Origin: UBA2336 sp965227265
GTDB taxonomy: Bacteria > Bacteroidota > Bacteroidia > Cytophagales > Cyclobacteriaceae
Direction: 5' to 3'
NCBI GenBank assembly: GCA_965227265.1
Contig: OZ245738.1
Coordinates: forward strand, 2,232,001-2,296,000
DNA: 64,000 nt
The notes under the pieces: generated by a model
Told to the model about the DNA's origin: nothing
Databases searched by the model: none
Seen by the model: only the letters and a program-made list of their open reading frames with translations
Position numbers and translations under genes: made by a program
In this document: in pieces, positions 52,767-61,595 of the stretch
Layout: each line of letters starts with the position of its first letter
Position numbering within the stretch: the stretch's first letter is position 1

Positions 52767-52940
52767 CGCAATAACCTCTCTAAATAAAATTCCCTTAGAT
52801 TTAAGATTATTCCGGTTAACTGGATTGGCTAATCTATTGGATCGTCTCTACACGTATATTGAGACTTGTCTTTGAGGGGATGTGAATTAGTCTTTGCATC
52901 AAGTTAAACTTCAAAATAATAACCCCTTAATCCTAATAAT

Positions 52941-54290
52941 ATGGCCACAAATCTATCATTTCCAGTCCTAAAACTCAGTTTAGATTTAAAAAATTTCAGA
53001 ACTGTCCCTCAAAAATCCGAAGGAGATGCAATCAGCGCAATGATCACCATTAAACCGGAGAGATTCCATGCTATCATGACAAGCATAATGGATGACGGCT
53101 ATATTCCAACGGAGAATATAATTGTTCTTAAAGAAGGAAAATTAAACGTAGTAAAAGAAGGAAATCGAAGGGTCGCTGCTTTAAAGCTTATCCATGGCCA
53201 ATACAAATTAGATGATTTTGGACTACCTAAAGATATTGTAGAAAGGGTTAATTCAATTGACAAAAAGTGGAAGAAAGAAAATCTTGAAGTGCCATGTACT
53301 ATTTATAATGCTGACGAAGAAGATAAGGCAGATAAAGTAGTGGCGCTATCGCATGGCAAAGGAGAAAAAGCCGCAAGAGATCCATGGAGTTCAGTTGCAA
53401 CAGCAAGACATAATAGAGATGCCAAGGGTATGCCAGAACCTGCATTAGATTTATTGGAAAAATATCTGATACATGGAAACAATTTAAGTAATCAGCAAAA
53501 GGAACGATGGGCCGGAGACTATCCTCTGACAATCCTACACGAGGCAATAAGAAATATTTTCGATCGACTTGGATACTCTACGATTCATGAATTGGTATTG
53601 AAATATCCTAAGATAAAGGGTCTTGCAGGTTTTGAAGAAATGTTAAGAGACATCGGCCTTGATCAACTATCATTTAAAATGATAAGAGACTCAAATATCG
53701 ACTTTGCAATTAAATATAGTGTTGATCCAAAACCTGTTGTCCCTCCACAAACGGGATCAGGAACCACGCCAACACCTGCAAAGCCACAACCTCCCACACC
53801 AACGCCACCAACTACCACTCCACCTAAAGCTATTGCAATTAATGACCCTAAAAGGGTCTTAGAGCTTCTTAAAAAGTTTGCACCATCAGGAACAAATCGG
53901 CAAAAAGTCGTGACGTTGCGCGATGAATTAAAAAAAATATCAATAAAGGACACTCCAATTGCTTTTTGCTTCCTATTAAGAAGTATTTTTGAAATTTCAG
54001 CCAAAGCTTATTGTGCTGACCATACTATAAGTTTAACTAAAAGCGGTGGCAAAGAAAAAACTCTTGTTGAAGTACTTAGATCTGTCACATCTCACATCAC
54101 AAGCAATAATGCAAATAAGGCTAAACTAAAAACATTGCATGGCGCTCTTACTGAACTAGCTAAACACGATGGGGTGCTTTCGATTACGTCCATGAATAAC
54201 TTGGTTCATAATCCCGCATTCTCAATTCAACCAACTGACATATGTATTCTATTCGGAAATGTTTATCCACTTCTAGAGGAAATGAATTAA
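52941..54290 (+). CDS. ParB-like N-terminal domain protein with Pro-rich linker and HEPN-like C-terminus
   Basis: 449 residues in three parts. 1-130: ParB/sulfiredoxin-like domain with NIIVLKEGKLNVVKEGNRRV, containing the GNRR motif (about 74-78) in place of GERRxxA. 263-297: proline/threonine-rich linker. 300-449: helical domain with LLRSIFEISAKAY and, near the end, MNNLVHNPAF, which resembles the Rx4-6H region of HEPN-type ribonuclease/toxin domains. AT-rich compared with neighbours. The next gene, a methyltransferase, starts 1 base later. Function unknown; a defence or DNA-modification role is inferred. Confidence 0.78.
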   Translation: MATNLSFPVLKLSLDLKNFRTVPQKSEGDAISAMITIKPERFHAIMTSIMDDGYIPTENIIVLKEGKLNVVKEGNRRVAALKLIHGQYKLDDFGLPKDIVERVNSIDKKWKKENLEVPCTIYNADEEDKADKVVALSHGKGEKAARDPWSSVATARHNRDAKGMPEPALDLLEKYLIHGNNLSNQQKERWAGDYPLTILHEAIRNIFDRLGYSTIHELVLKYPKIKGLAGFEEMLRDIGLDQLSFKMIRDSNIDFAIKYSVDPKPVVPPQTGSGTTPTPAKPQPPTPTPPTTTPPKAIAINDPKRVLELLKKFAPSGTNRQKVVTLRDELKKISIKDTPIAFCFLLRSIFEISAKAYCADHTISLTKSGGKEKTLVEVLRSVTSHITSNNANKAKLKTLHGALTELAKHDGVLSITSMNNLVHNPAFSIQPTDICILFGNVYPLLEEMN

Positions 54291-54291
54291 T

Positions 54292-55179
54292 ATGGGCCAA
54301 TTTAAAACACCACTACGCTACCCAGGTGGCAAGCAGAGATTATCGCCCTTTATTGCTGAAATATTATCAGCTAACAAAATTACCGGGCATTATGTAGAGC
54401 CTTATGCAGGTGGGTCTGGAGTCGCCATTGAATTACTACTTTCAAAAAAGGTAGAAAACATTCATTTAAACGATTCTGATTTTGGAATATATTGTTTCTG
54501 GTATTGTGTCATTAACAAAACCAAGGAATTATGTGAGCTAATCTCATCGGCTTCACTTACAATAAAAGAGTGGAGATATCGACAAGCAGTAGTTAAAAAG
54601 TGTGATAAAAGAAAAATTTTAGAGATGGGATTTAGCGTCTTTTATTTAAATCGCTGTAATAGATCCGGTGTATTATCAGCTGGAGTTATTGGAGGATTAA
54701 ATCAAGAGGGTAACTATAAAATGGATGCCAGATTTTCTAAGAATGATCTTATTCAGAGGATAGAGTCAATTGCTTTGCATAAGAATAAAATTTCGATAAC
54801 AAATTTTGATGCAGAATATTATATAGAAAATTACATTCCTAATTTGCCTAATAACACTTTAGTATATCTTGACCCTCCGTATTACGAAAAAGGAGCTGAA
54901 TTATACTTGAACTCATATAAAAAGAATGATCATGCTAGATTATCAATTGCAATTCAAAAAGACATCAAACACAAATGGGTTTTATCCTACGATGGTGTTC
55001 CCGACATTATAAATCTCTATAAAACAAAACGTCATTTTATTTATAATCTCCAATATTCAGCCGCTAAAGTTTACAAAGGGAAAGAAGTTTTTGTTTTTTG
55101 CAATAAATTAAAACTTCCAAAAGTTTGTTCATTGAAACACATTGAAATAGGCATGAGTAATATGGTGGTAGATTGTTGA
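54292..55179 (+). CDS. D12-class (Dam-like) DNA N6-adenine methyltransferase
   Basis: 295 residues. SAM-binding motif I as PLRYPGGKQRL (about 7-17) and YVEPYAGGSGVAIELL (about 34-49); catalytic motif IV as LDPPYYEKG (about 195-203). This is the alpha-class D12/Dam arrangement. It methylates adenine in a short DNA target that cannot be read from sequence. No partner endonuclease gene lies nearby, so it is an orphan or a partner of the ParB/HEPN-like protein encoded just upstream. AT-rich codon use suggests horizontal transfer. Confidence 0.92.
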   Translation: MGQFKTPLRYPGGKQRLSPFIAEILSANKITGHYVEPYAGGSGVAIELLLSKKVENIHLNDSDFGIYCFWYCVINKTKELCELISSASLTIKEWRYRQAVVKKCDKRKILEMGFSVFYLNRCNRSGVLSAGVIGGLNQEGNYKMDARFSKNDLIQRIESIALHKNKISITNFDAEYYIENYIPNLPNNTLVYLDPPYYEKGAELYLNSYKKNDHARLSIAIQKDIKHKWVLSYDGVPDIINLYKTKRHFIYNLQYSAAKVYKGKEVFVFCNKLKLPKVCSLKHIEIGMSNMVVDC

Positions 55180-55243
55180 TTACCAGCAAATTTAGTCTTA
55201 TTTGTCCGATGTAGTTCTCGTTATTGAATTCAGCAAGCATCCC

Positions 55244-56154
55244 ATGGTCATCACCCAAAACTTAAGCCTCTGGCGCATTCTCCGTAACACGTGGAAGGTT
55301 GATGTATTCATCATCATCACGTGTACGCTTACCTATTACCTCCATGAGTTTGTGATCCCGCGGGCGATTCAGCTGCCGGCTATGATCCCAACGTTGTTAG
55401 GTACTGCGCTTGCGTTCTTTGTGGGGTTTAACAACAACCAGGCGTATGATCGCTGGTGGGAAGCGCGCATCATCTGGGGCGCGTTGGTGAACGACTCACG
55501 AACGTGGGCGCGGAACGTGTTGAATTTTTGTTCGCAGGGCACATTGTCACTGGAAGAGTTTGAACAATTGAAATACAGAATGGTTTTTCAGCACATTGGT
55601 TTTGTCTACGCGTTGAAAGATTCGTTGCGGCCGAAGCAGGAAGAGTATCACAGGCGGCACTTTACTGATGAAGACCTGGAGATGATCCAGCATGAAAGCA
55701 ATGTGCCGAACGCAATCCTTACGCTGCAGGCAAAAATCTCCAAACACTGCTCGATCATAAATGCATTGACGAGTTCAAGTTTTTGCAATTGAATGAGCGG
55801 TTAACCGCCTTCACCGATCACATGGGAAAATCGGAACGCATCCGCAATACGGTGTTCCCTACTTCGTATAGTTATTTCACGCGGCTGTTCATCTGGGCGT
55901 TGGTAATTTTTGTTACGATTATCCTGGCGGATACGATTGGCGGCTGGTCGATACTCGTGGGCTGGATCATTGGCTTTGTGTTTCACGTAAGTCACCAGAA
56001 CGGGATGCTGCTGATGGAACCGTTCGAGAAAATCCCGACCGGTATTCCGCTGAACCAGATCTCACGCACGATAGAGATCAACCTTTTACAGATGCTGAAG
56101 GAACACGACATTCCCGATCCGGTGCAGCCCGTGAAAGGTGAGTTTATTTTGTAA
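55244..56154 (+). pseudogene. Bestrophin-like anion channel gene split by a frameshift
   Basis: The two parts together give a complete bestrophin-family (UPF0187) protein of about 300 residues. Part 1, from ATG 55244, has TLLGTALAFFVGFNNNQAYD and RWWEARIIWGALVNDSR. Part 2 (in the -1 frame, after 55736) has FKFLQLNERLTAFTDHMGKS and ERIRNTVFPTSYS. The frame changes at a run of five A (55732-55736); one more A would restore a single frame and yields AKNLQTLLDHK as expected. This may be a sequencing error, a real mutation or slippage. Confidence 0.85.
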
Positions 56155-56298
56155 AGACGGGATAAAGTCCGGGAGAAATACGGATTAAATGATCTTTAGG
56201 AGGAGAATTCGGAATATTTAAAAATTTAAACTGGTCTTTAATTCCTATCTTACAAGACCTTACGTATCGGAAAAATTTCCATCCCGTTATCCGGTTCC

Positions 56299-56739
56299 AT
56301 GAACACCATCCGAAATTTATTACTGGCCGATGATGATGCAGACGACTGCATTTTCTTCAGAGAAGCACTGGATGAACTACCGCTTACCGCATCGCTCACC
56401 ACGGTGAATGATGGCGAAGAGCTTATTAACTTTCTTCAAACTTCCGAAAAGCTTCCGGATGTTCTTTTCCTTGATCTGAATATGCCGCGTAAAACAGGAA
56501 TTGAATGTTTATCGGAGATTAAGCAGAACGATAAGCTCGCTAATCTCCCGGTGGTTATTTTTTCTACTTCGTTCGATAGAAAGGTTGTCGATTTTCTTTA
56601 CGAAGGAGGCGCAAACTATTACATCCGCAAGCCTTCCGAGTTCTCAAGCTTAAAGGAAGTCATTCATACCGTACTTACCATTCTCCGGCAAACCGATTTC
56701 AAACAGCCCGCCAAAGAAAACTTTATTCTTCAAGCGTAA
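56299..56739 (+). CDS. Single-domain response regulator (Rcp1-like)
   Basis: 146 residues, receiver domain only: acidic pocket ADDDADD near residue 10, phosphorylation Asp in LFLDLNMPRKTG (about 59), and the conserved Lys in YIRKPSEF (about 112). No output domain. It lies 12 bases before a PAS histidine kinase gene, so the two form an operon and probably a phosphorelay, as in Rcp1/phytochrome-type pairs. Confidence 0.92.
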   Translation: MNTIRNLLLADDDADDCIFFREALDELPLTASLTTVNDGEELINFLQTSEKLPDVLFLDLNMPRKTGIECLSEIKQNDKLANLPVVIFSTSFDRKVVDFLYEGGANYYIRKPSEFSSLKEVIHTVLTILRQTDFKQPAKENFILQA

Positions 56740-56751
56740 CATTCCGATAGC

Positions 56752-59178
56752 ATGAGCGGCAGTCTTAATTTTCTTTCAGGAGGCGGTGAAGTGGGTGAAC
56801 TGATCCGTAGCAGGGACTGGAAGAAAACAGTGTTGGGTGATGCCAATCAGTGGCCCCAAAGTCTGAAGACTACCCTTAGCATTGTGGTGAATTCCAAGTT
56901 TCCAATCTTCCTGTTTTGGGGGCCTGAATTAATTTGTTTCTATAATGATGCCTATCTGCCAAGCCTGACGAATGGAAAACATCCTTCGATGTTAGGCGGT
57001 CGTGGAGAAGAACAGTTCAGCGAAATCTGGCACATCATTAAACCGATGATCGACCAGGTGATTTCCGGTGGAGAATCTTTCCGGATCGATAACCAGCTCA
57101 TTCCGATATTCCGCAATAATCAATTTGAAGATGCATATTGGTCACTCAACTATAGTGCAGTAACAGGAGAATCGGGAAAGCCTGCGGGTGTATTTGTTAC
57201 CTGGCAGGAAACAACGGATCAACTGCTTTCCAAAAGCAAGCTTGAAGAAAGTAAAAACGAGCTTGAGTTTGCCATCGATGCTGCAAACCTGGGTACGTGG
57301 GATTATAATCCGATTACAAATGCGTTCTCATCCAATAACCGTTTAAAAGAATGGTTTGGTCTGCCGGCTGAAGAACGGATTGAACTTGCTCATGCTGTAA
57401 ATGCGATTCATCCGCGTGATAGTGTGCGGGTAGCAAAAGCTATTGAAAAAGCGCTTGACTTTGCCTCCGGAGGTAAGTATGATATAGAGTATACGATTGT
57501 ACATCCGGTAACCGGAAAAGAAACCATTGTTCGGGCGAAAGGTCGGGCCTGGTTTAACGATCAGAAGCTTGCCTATCGTTTTAATGGAACGCTCGAAGAT
57601 GTTACCGAACGTGCAATTGCACAGAATGAGATCCGCGAAAGCGAGCAACGCTATCAGAATCTGATCACGTCCTCTCCGGTTGCGATCGGAATTTTAAAGG
57701 GACCTGAATTTGTTGTAACCAATGCGAACGAGGCCATTATAAAATATTGGGGCAAAGGTTGGGAAATCATTGGTAAAAAATATTTTGAAGCGTTGCCGGA
57801 ACTGATTGATCAGGGCTATCGCGAAGTTTTTAATTCCGTGTACCAAACCGGTAATCCCTTCAACGCGGTTGAAACACCCGTAAGCATGACGCAGAACGGC
57901 ATTATGCAATTAAGGTATTATAACTTCCTGTTGTATGCGCAAAAGAATCTGAAAGGTGAAACGGAGGGCATTGGTATCATTGCTTCAGAAGTAACATCGC
58001 AGGCGCTCTTCAATAAGCAGCTTCGCGAAAATGAAAAAAGATTTCGCCTGCTGGCTGACTCCATGCCACAACATATCTGGACTTCCGATGTGGAAGGCAA
58101 CCTGAATTACTATAACCAATCGGTTTTTGATTACTCCGGCTTAACGCTTGAACAAATCAATAAAGACGGCTGGATCCAGATCGTACATCCGGATGACCGG
58201 CCGGCAAACATCCGCGAATGGACAAAGGCAATCCAAACCGGAAATGATTTTTTACTGGAGCATCGCTTTCGCAAGCATACCGGTGAATATCGCTGGCAGC
58301 TCAGCCGCGCAATACCACAACGGGACGAAAGTGGAAAAATCCAGGCATGGGTTGGAACCAGCACCGACATTCAGGATCAAAAAGATTTTGCCATTGAGCT
58401 GGAACGACAGGTGGCCGAACGAACGCGTGAGCTTGCGGAAAATAACGTGGCGCTTGAAAAAATGAATAAAGAGCTTGAGTCGTTTGCGTACATCTCCAGT
58501 CATGACTTACAAGAACCCTTGCGAAAGATTCAGACCTTTGCTTCGCAGTTAAGATCCACCGAAGCTGACAAGCTATCCGAAGGCGGAAAAGATAAATTTG
58601 AGCGGATGCAAAATGCTGCCAAGCGCATGCAGACACTGATTGAAGATCTGCTCATCTATTCGCGCACTAAAACTTCGGAGCGGACGTATGAGCATGTTCA
58701 CCTGGGCACACTGGTGGATGAGGTAAAAGACGATCTGAAAGAAGAGCTTCAGCAAAAAGGTGCCATCATTGATTCTTCAGAAATGTGTGAGCTGAATGTT
58801 ATTCCGTTTCAATTCAGGCAACTACTGTTAAACCTCATCAGCAATTCGCTCAAGTTTGCAAAAGAAAACGAGACTCCGCATATCCGGATCACCAGCGTGA
58901 TCGAGCATGGGCAAAATCTGAATAACGAAAAGATTGAACCTACGAAAGATTACTGCCACATCCAGGTTTCCGATAACGGCATCGGGTTCGATCCGCAATA
59001 CCGGGATCGGATTTTCGATGTATTTCAGCGACTGCATACAAAAACCAAATATTCCGGTACCGGGATCGGATTGGCCATTGTGAAAACCATTGTTGAAAAT
59101 CATAACGGGGTTATCGAAGCCATAAGTGAACCTGACAAAGGCGCAACATTCAATATCTATATTCCTGTTGTAGAATAA
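56752..59178 (+). CDS. Cytoplasmic PAS-domain hybrid-less sensor histidine kinase
   Basis: 808 residues without membrane spans. Three or four PAS/PAC-type sensory domains (about 20-150, 155-280, 290-420, 425-545), the last with LRENEKRFRLLADSMPQHIW and HTGEYRWQLSRAIP. A coiled coil (VAERTRELAENNVALEKMNK) leads to the HisKA helix with phospho-acceptor His in SSHDLQEPLRKIQTF (about 583). The HATPase domain has LISNSLKFAKE, DNGIGF and TGIGLAIVK. Partner of the preceding response regulator. Confidence 0.93.
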   Translation: MSGSLNFLSGGGEVGELIRSRDWKKTVLGDANQWPQSLKTTLSIVVNSKFPIFLFWGPELICFYNDAYLPSLTNGKHPSMLGGRGEEQFSEIWHIIKPMIDQVISGGESFRIDNQLIPIFRNNQFEDAYWSLNYSAVTGESGKPAGVFVTWQETTDQLLSKSKLEESKNELEFAIDAANLGTWDYNPITNAFSSNNRLKEWFGLPAEERIELAHAVNAIHPRDSVRVAKAIEKALDFASGGKYDIEYTIVHPVTGKETIVRAKGRAWFNDQKLAYRFNGTLEDVTERAIAQNEIRESEQRYQNLITSSPVAIGILKGPEFVVTNANEAIIKYWGKGWEIIGKKYFEALPELIDQGYREVFNSVYQTGNPFNAVETPVSMTQNGIMQLRYYNFLLYAQKNLKGETEGIGIIASEVTSQALFNKQLRENEKRFRLLADSMPQHIWTSDVEGNLNYYNQSVFDYSGLTLEQINKDGWIQIVHPDDRPANIREWTKAIQTGNDFLLEHRFRKHTGEYRWQLSRAIPQRDESGKIQAWVGTSTDIQDQKDFAIELERQVAERTRELAENNVALEKMNKELESFAYISSHDLQEPLRKIQTFASQLRSTEADKLSEGGKDKFERMQNAAKRMQTLIEDLLIYSRTKTSERTYEHVHLGTLVDEVKDDLKEELQQKGAIIDSSEMCELNVIPFQFRQLLLNLISNSLKFAKENETPHIRITSVIEHGQNLNNEKIEPTKDYCHIQVSDNGIGFDPQYRDRIFDVFQRLHTKTKYSGTGIGLAIVKTIVENHNGVIEAISEPDKGATFNIYIPVVE

Positions 59179-59185
59179 CGCACGG

Positions 59186-59731
59186 TTACAACGACCTGAT
59201 ATCGTTCGCTATTACTGATAGGCCATTGGTGAATTGATGACCGCCTTTCTTACTTTCCCGAAAAGTAGCATGCGCAATTAGTTTCATGTATCGCTCGAAT
59301 TGAGAAAAAGGAACTTCTTCATCGTCCCGATTCTGATATAAGAAGAGGGGAATTTCTTTCGGCAATTTATCCGCAAAGCTCTCCTGAAGCTTGAATCCTT
59401 TTTGCCAGTCTTCCGCTCCACTCCAAAAAGGTGTGGCCAATAGAAAAATACCTGCAATCTTTTTCCTGACGATGCTTTCACTTAAATACTTTAAAAGCAT
59501 AGATGCGCCAAAAGAATGTGCCGCAATGATCACATTGTCTTTCGACTCAGAAATTTCTGTTGCGATTTGTTGTATCCAGCCATAATCGGGTAACGATTCG
59601 TCAGATGGCATTTCAGGATAGTGGATTTCGTACTCCTCTCCTAACGCGGTTTGTAATGAAGCCACCAGAGCTTTATCAGCGTTGTAACCGTCATCGCCTC
59701 CACCCTGGATAAATAATACCTGCTTCTTCAA
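59186..59731 (-). CDS. Small alpha/beta hydrolase
   Basis: 181 residues, cytoplasmic. Starts KKQVLFIQGGGDDGYN; nucleophile elbow AHSFGAS near 70-76; Asp region NRDDEEVPF near 133 and terminal His in KKGGHQF near 165. Resembles RBBP9/YdeN-type serine hydrolases. Convergent with the histidine kinase gene, 7 bases apart. Substrate unknown. Confidence 0.85.
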   Translation of the reverse strand: MKKQVLFIQGGGDDGYNADKALVASLQTALGEEYEIHYPEMPSDESLPDYGWIQQIATEISESKDNVIIAAHSFGASMLLKYLSESIVRKKIAGIFLLATPFWSGAEDWQKGFKLQESFADKLPKEIPLFLYQNRDDEEVPFSQFERYMKLIAHATFRESKKGGHQFTNGLSVIANDIRSL

Positions 59732-59736
59732 ATCTT

Positions 59737-60117
59737 CTATTTAGTTACCATCCATTTTACCAACATTACCAACAGCAGCGCAAAAGGTTGATAGATCACA
59801 ATTAAAAAAGCCATCGCACCTTCCTGTGAGCTTTCCAATTTCAAAACCTTGAGCAATGCCCCCATAATGATCGCGGTCAATAGTATATAAACCAACGCAC
59901 AACCGATAGAGTAGAAAAAATATCGCCATGAACTATCATCAAACCATAACAGTCCTGCATTGACTATCATAAACACAACGAACGTATACGTTGCGATAAG
60001 CCAGGCCGTTTCAGCATTTTTGGGTTGAAGAATAAAAATGAGTATGGGAGTAAGTACAATAAATAATAGTGTTTGATAAACAGGCTTTTGTATGAACAAA
60101 TACATATTCCAATCCAT
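59737..60117 (-). CDS. Hypothetical membrane protein, four spans
   Basis: 126 residues with spans near 14-31, 37-57, 66-88 and 98-122. No motif identified. It starts upstream of the hydrolase gene with a 5-base gap in the same direction, suggesting an operon. A small hairpin-like sequence (GCGTTGCTT...AAGCTTACGC, about 60148-60167) lies just before its start. Confidence 0.6.
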   Translation of the reverse strand: MDWNMYLFIQKPVYQTLLFIVLTPILIFILQPKNAETAWLIATYTFVVFMIVNAGLLWFDDSSWRYFFYSIGCALVYILLTAIIMGALLKVLKLESSQEGAMAFLIVIYQPFALLLVMLVKWMVTK

Positions 60118-60191
60118 TTTCTAACTTATTAATTGATGCTTATTTAGCGTTGCTTGAAGCTTACGCAAACTATACTTGTTGTGCATTTACT

Positions 60192-60563
60192 CTACACCTT
60201 TTCTTCTTCGAAAGAAAAGTCTTTTAGATTGTCCTTTATCGTAGTCAAGTCAACGGGTTTATAGGCTTGGCTAAAGTATTCGATTTTTTTGACACCTTCT
60301 GTTGCTAAAAGAAAATTAATAATTCCCGATACGTAGGCTACCATTTGTGATGACCTCGGATCACTCTTTCTTTCCAAATCATCCAACGCTATATGTAAGC
60401 TGCAATTTTCGAGGGTATCGGTGTATCGTCTGCCTCTTATCCTTTCATTATTGGGTAACGTAAACCAATATGTAAAGTATCGGTACGCGTAATCGTAAAG
60501 GCCGTTTTCATCTTTAGATCCTAAGTCCTCCTCATACTTTTTACTCCACACTATTTTTTCCAT
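60192..60563 (-). CDS. Hypothetical protein, first member (3' end) of a cassette-like array
   Basis: The ATG at 60563 (MEKIVWSKKYEEDLGSK) is preferred to an alternative eight codons upstream. About 123 residues, soluble, with NGLYDYAYRYFTYWF and CSLHIALDDLERKSD. No family recognised. It begins about 20 bases after an attC-like palindrome (60584-60676) and ends near a GCACAAC sequence (60182-60188 region, minus strand), as gene cassettes do. Confidence 0.6.
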   Translation of the reverse strand: MEKIVWSKKYEEDLGSKDENGLYDYAYRYFTYWFTLPNNERIRGRRYTDTLENCSLHIALDDLERKSDPRSSQMVAYVSGIINFLLATEGVKKIEYFSQAYKPVDLTTIKDNLKDFSFEEEKV

Positions 60564-60583
60564 GTTTTTCAGGATTACTACGC

Positions 60584-60676
60584 ACAACGGCTTGATATAA
60601 GGCGTTTGCCTTTACCTTAGTTTAAAAATAGAATAAAAAAGGCAAATGACTTATATCTTTTGTTGTAGGCCGTTCG
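60584..60676 (-). repeat. attC-like imperfect palindrome between cassette genes (site 2)
   Basis: In the gene direction it begins CGAACGGCCTACAAC and ends CGTTGTGCG. Inner arms (60594-60613 and 60638-60657) pair as GATATAAG / CTTATATC and TTTGCCTTT / AAAGGCAAA, separated by three unpaired bases on each side, with a 24-base loop. The layout of outer boxes with GTTG/CAAC cores, interrupted stem and terminal loop resembles integron attC sites. Confidence 0.6.
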
Positions 60677-60717
60677 TCCCCCTCTTTCTTGGCGAAGAGA
60701 TTGTCTAGGATATATTT

Positions 60718-60990
60718 CTATTTTATTTCTTCTAATTCAATTTCTCCTTTTTCATTCATTCTGGCCTTATAAGCTTTTGTTTCTGTCGGCCTTGTTAAGA
60801 TGATAGATGTTATGACAATCACCGCTATCCAAATTCCCATTCCTAAAAAATATCTGATATTGCCCCTTGTAGAATGACGCTCATCAATCCTTACCATTTC
60901 ATTGTCAAATGGTCCCTTAAATCCTTTTGAGATCCAGATAGCAAATGCACCTGTCGCAGTGAACAAGAACGTGAGGAAGGGGTTTAACAT
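60718..60990 (-). CDS. Small hypothetical membrane protein in the cassette-like array
   Basis: 90 residues. Two predicted membrane spans (about 3-22 and 47-66), a polar loop with FKGPFDNEMVRIDERHSTRG between them, and an acidic tail (NEKGEIELEEIK). Family not recognised. Begins 40 bases after one attC-like palindrome and ends 41 bases before the next. Confidence 0.6.
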   Translation of the reverse strand: MLNPFLTFLFTATGAFAIWISKGFKGPFDNEMVRIDERHSTRGNIRYFLGMGIWIAVIVITSIILTRPTETKAYKARMNEKGEIELEEIK

Positions 60991-61029
60991 AATTTAATCT
61001 GTATTTCTAACTCCCATTATGCATTCAGT

Positions 61030-61116
61030 CCTACAACGTTCGTGTTTATGACATTGTGTTGCTAAAATAATAAACGTCAGACCGATAACACAATGGCATA
61101 AACACTTTGTTGTAGG
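61030..61116 (-). repeat. attC-like imperfect palindrome between cassette genes (site 1)
   Basis: Outer boxes CCTACAAC (61030-61037) and GTTGTAGG (61109-61116) are perfect complements. Inner arms 61042-61060 and 61087-61105 pair over 18 bp (GTGTTTATG-CATTGTGTT with AACACAATG-CATAAACAC), with one A/G mismatch in the middle. The two stems are separated by small bulges (4 and 3 bases); the loop is 26 bases. Shares the outer box CCTACAAC, or its complement, with sites 0 and 2. Confidence 0.65.
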
Positions 61117-61134
61117 CTGTTCGCGTTACGATAT

Positions 61135-61536
61135 CTATCTTTTGCTCAACTCAGTTATTAATCTTTCTCTATCTTGGTCGGTGAACATTTTTGGTGGCGT
61201 TAAGATAAAAGCATCATAGCCCCCAGATTTCTCTCTCTCAATCGCAGTCAATATTATCAGCGAGTAGTGGCGTTTTTTGTTTTTGCTAATCCTTGGTCTA
61301 ACGTAGCCGTCAAAAAACTCTTTCTTTGTGAAAAGAATATTACCTCTTGTTCCTCCCACATATGCGATTTTCTTCCCCTTAAGGTCAAAGTCACCCCGTT
61401 TGTCAGCAAAGTCTGAATTTAAAAATGTCTGCTCTTGTTTGTTCAGTGTCGTGTCGTCCCCAAGTCCTAAGCTGTCCAATTGACCGAACGCCTTAGTACT
61501 TAAAAAAATTAAGATTAATAGCCCTATAATTCTCAT
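61135..61536 (-). CDS. Hypothetical exported protein in the cassette-like array
   Basis: 133 residues. Signal peptide MRIIGLLILIFLSTKAFGQ. The mature part includes KGKKIAYVGGTRGNILFTKK and ends LITELSKR. No family recognised. Begins 25 bases after a partial attC-like palindrome (61561-61595). Confidence 0.6.
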   Translation of the reverse strand: MRIIGLLILIFLSTKAFGQLDSLGLGDDTTLNKQEQTFLNSDFADKRGDFDLKGKKIAYVGGTRGNILFTKKEFFDGYVRPRISKNKKRHYSLIILTAIEREKSGGYDAFILTPPKMFTDQDRERLITELSKR

Positions 61537-61560
61537 GAGTCAATTGTCTTTAGCGAATGG

Positions 61561-61595
61561 CCTACAACGTCTAGCTATAAGACATATGTCCTATA
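61561..61595 (-). repeat. Partial attC-like palindrome at the array head (site 0)
   Basis: CCTACAAC (61561-61568; the complement of GTTGTAGG in the gene direction), followed by the near-palindrome TATAAGACATATGTCCTATA (61576-61595, 9 of 10 pairs). The distal outer box expected at higher coordinates is missing, so the site looks truncated. It marks the 5' limit of the cassette-like array. Confidence 0.5.

Noticed and set aside
52690..52875. 61-codon plus-strand frame upstream of the ParB gene
   Set aside because: It runs through the 17-bp palindrome and the shared leader blocks. The frame is not kept at the other copy of the leader, so it is not coding.
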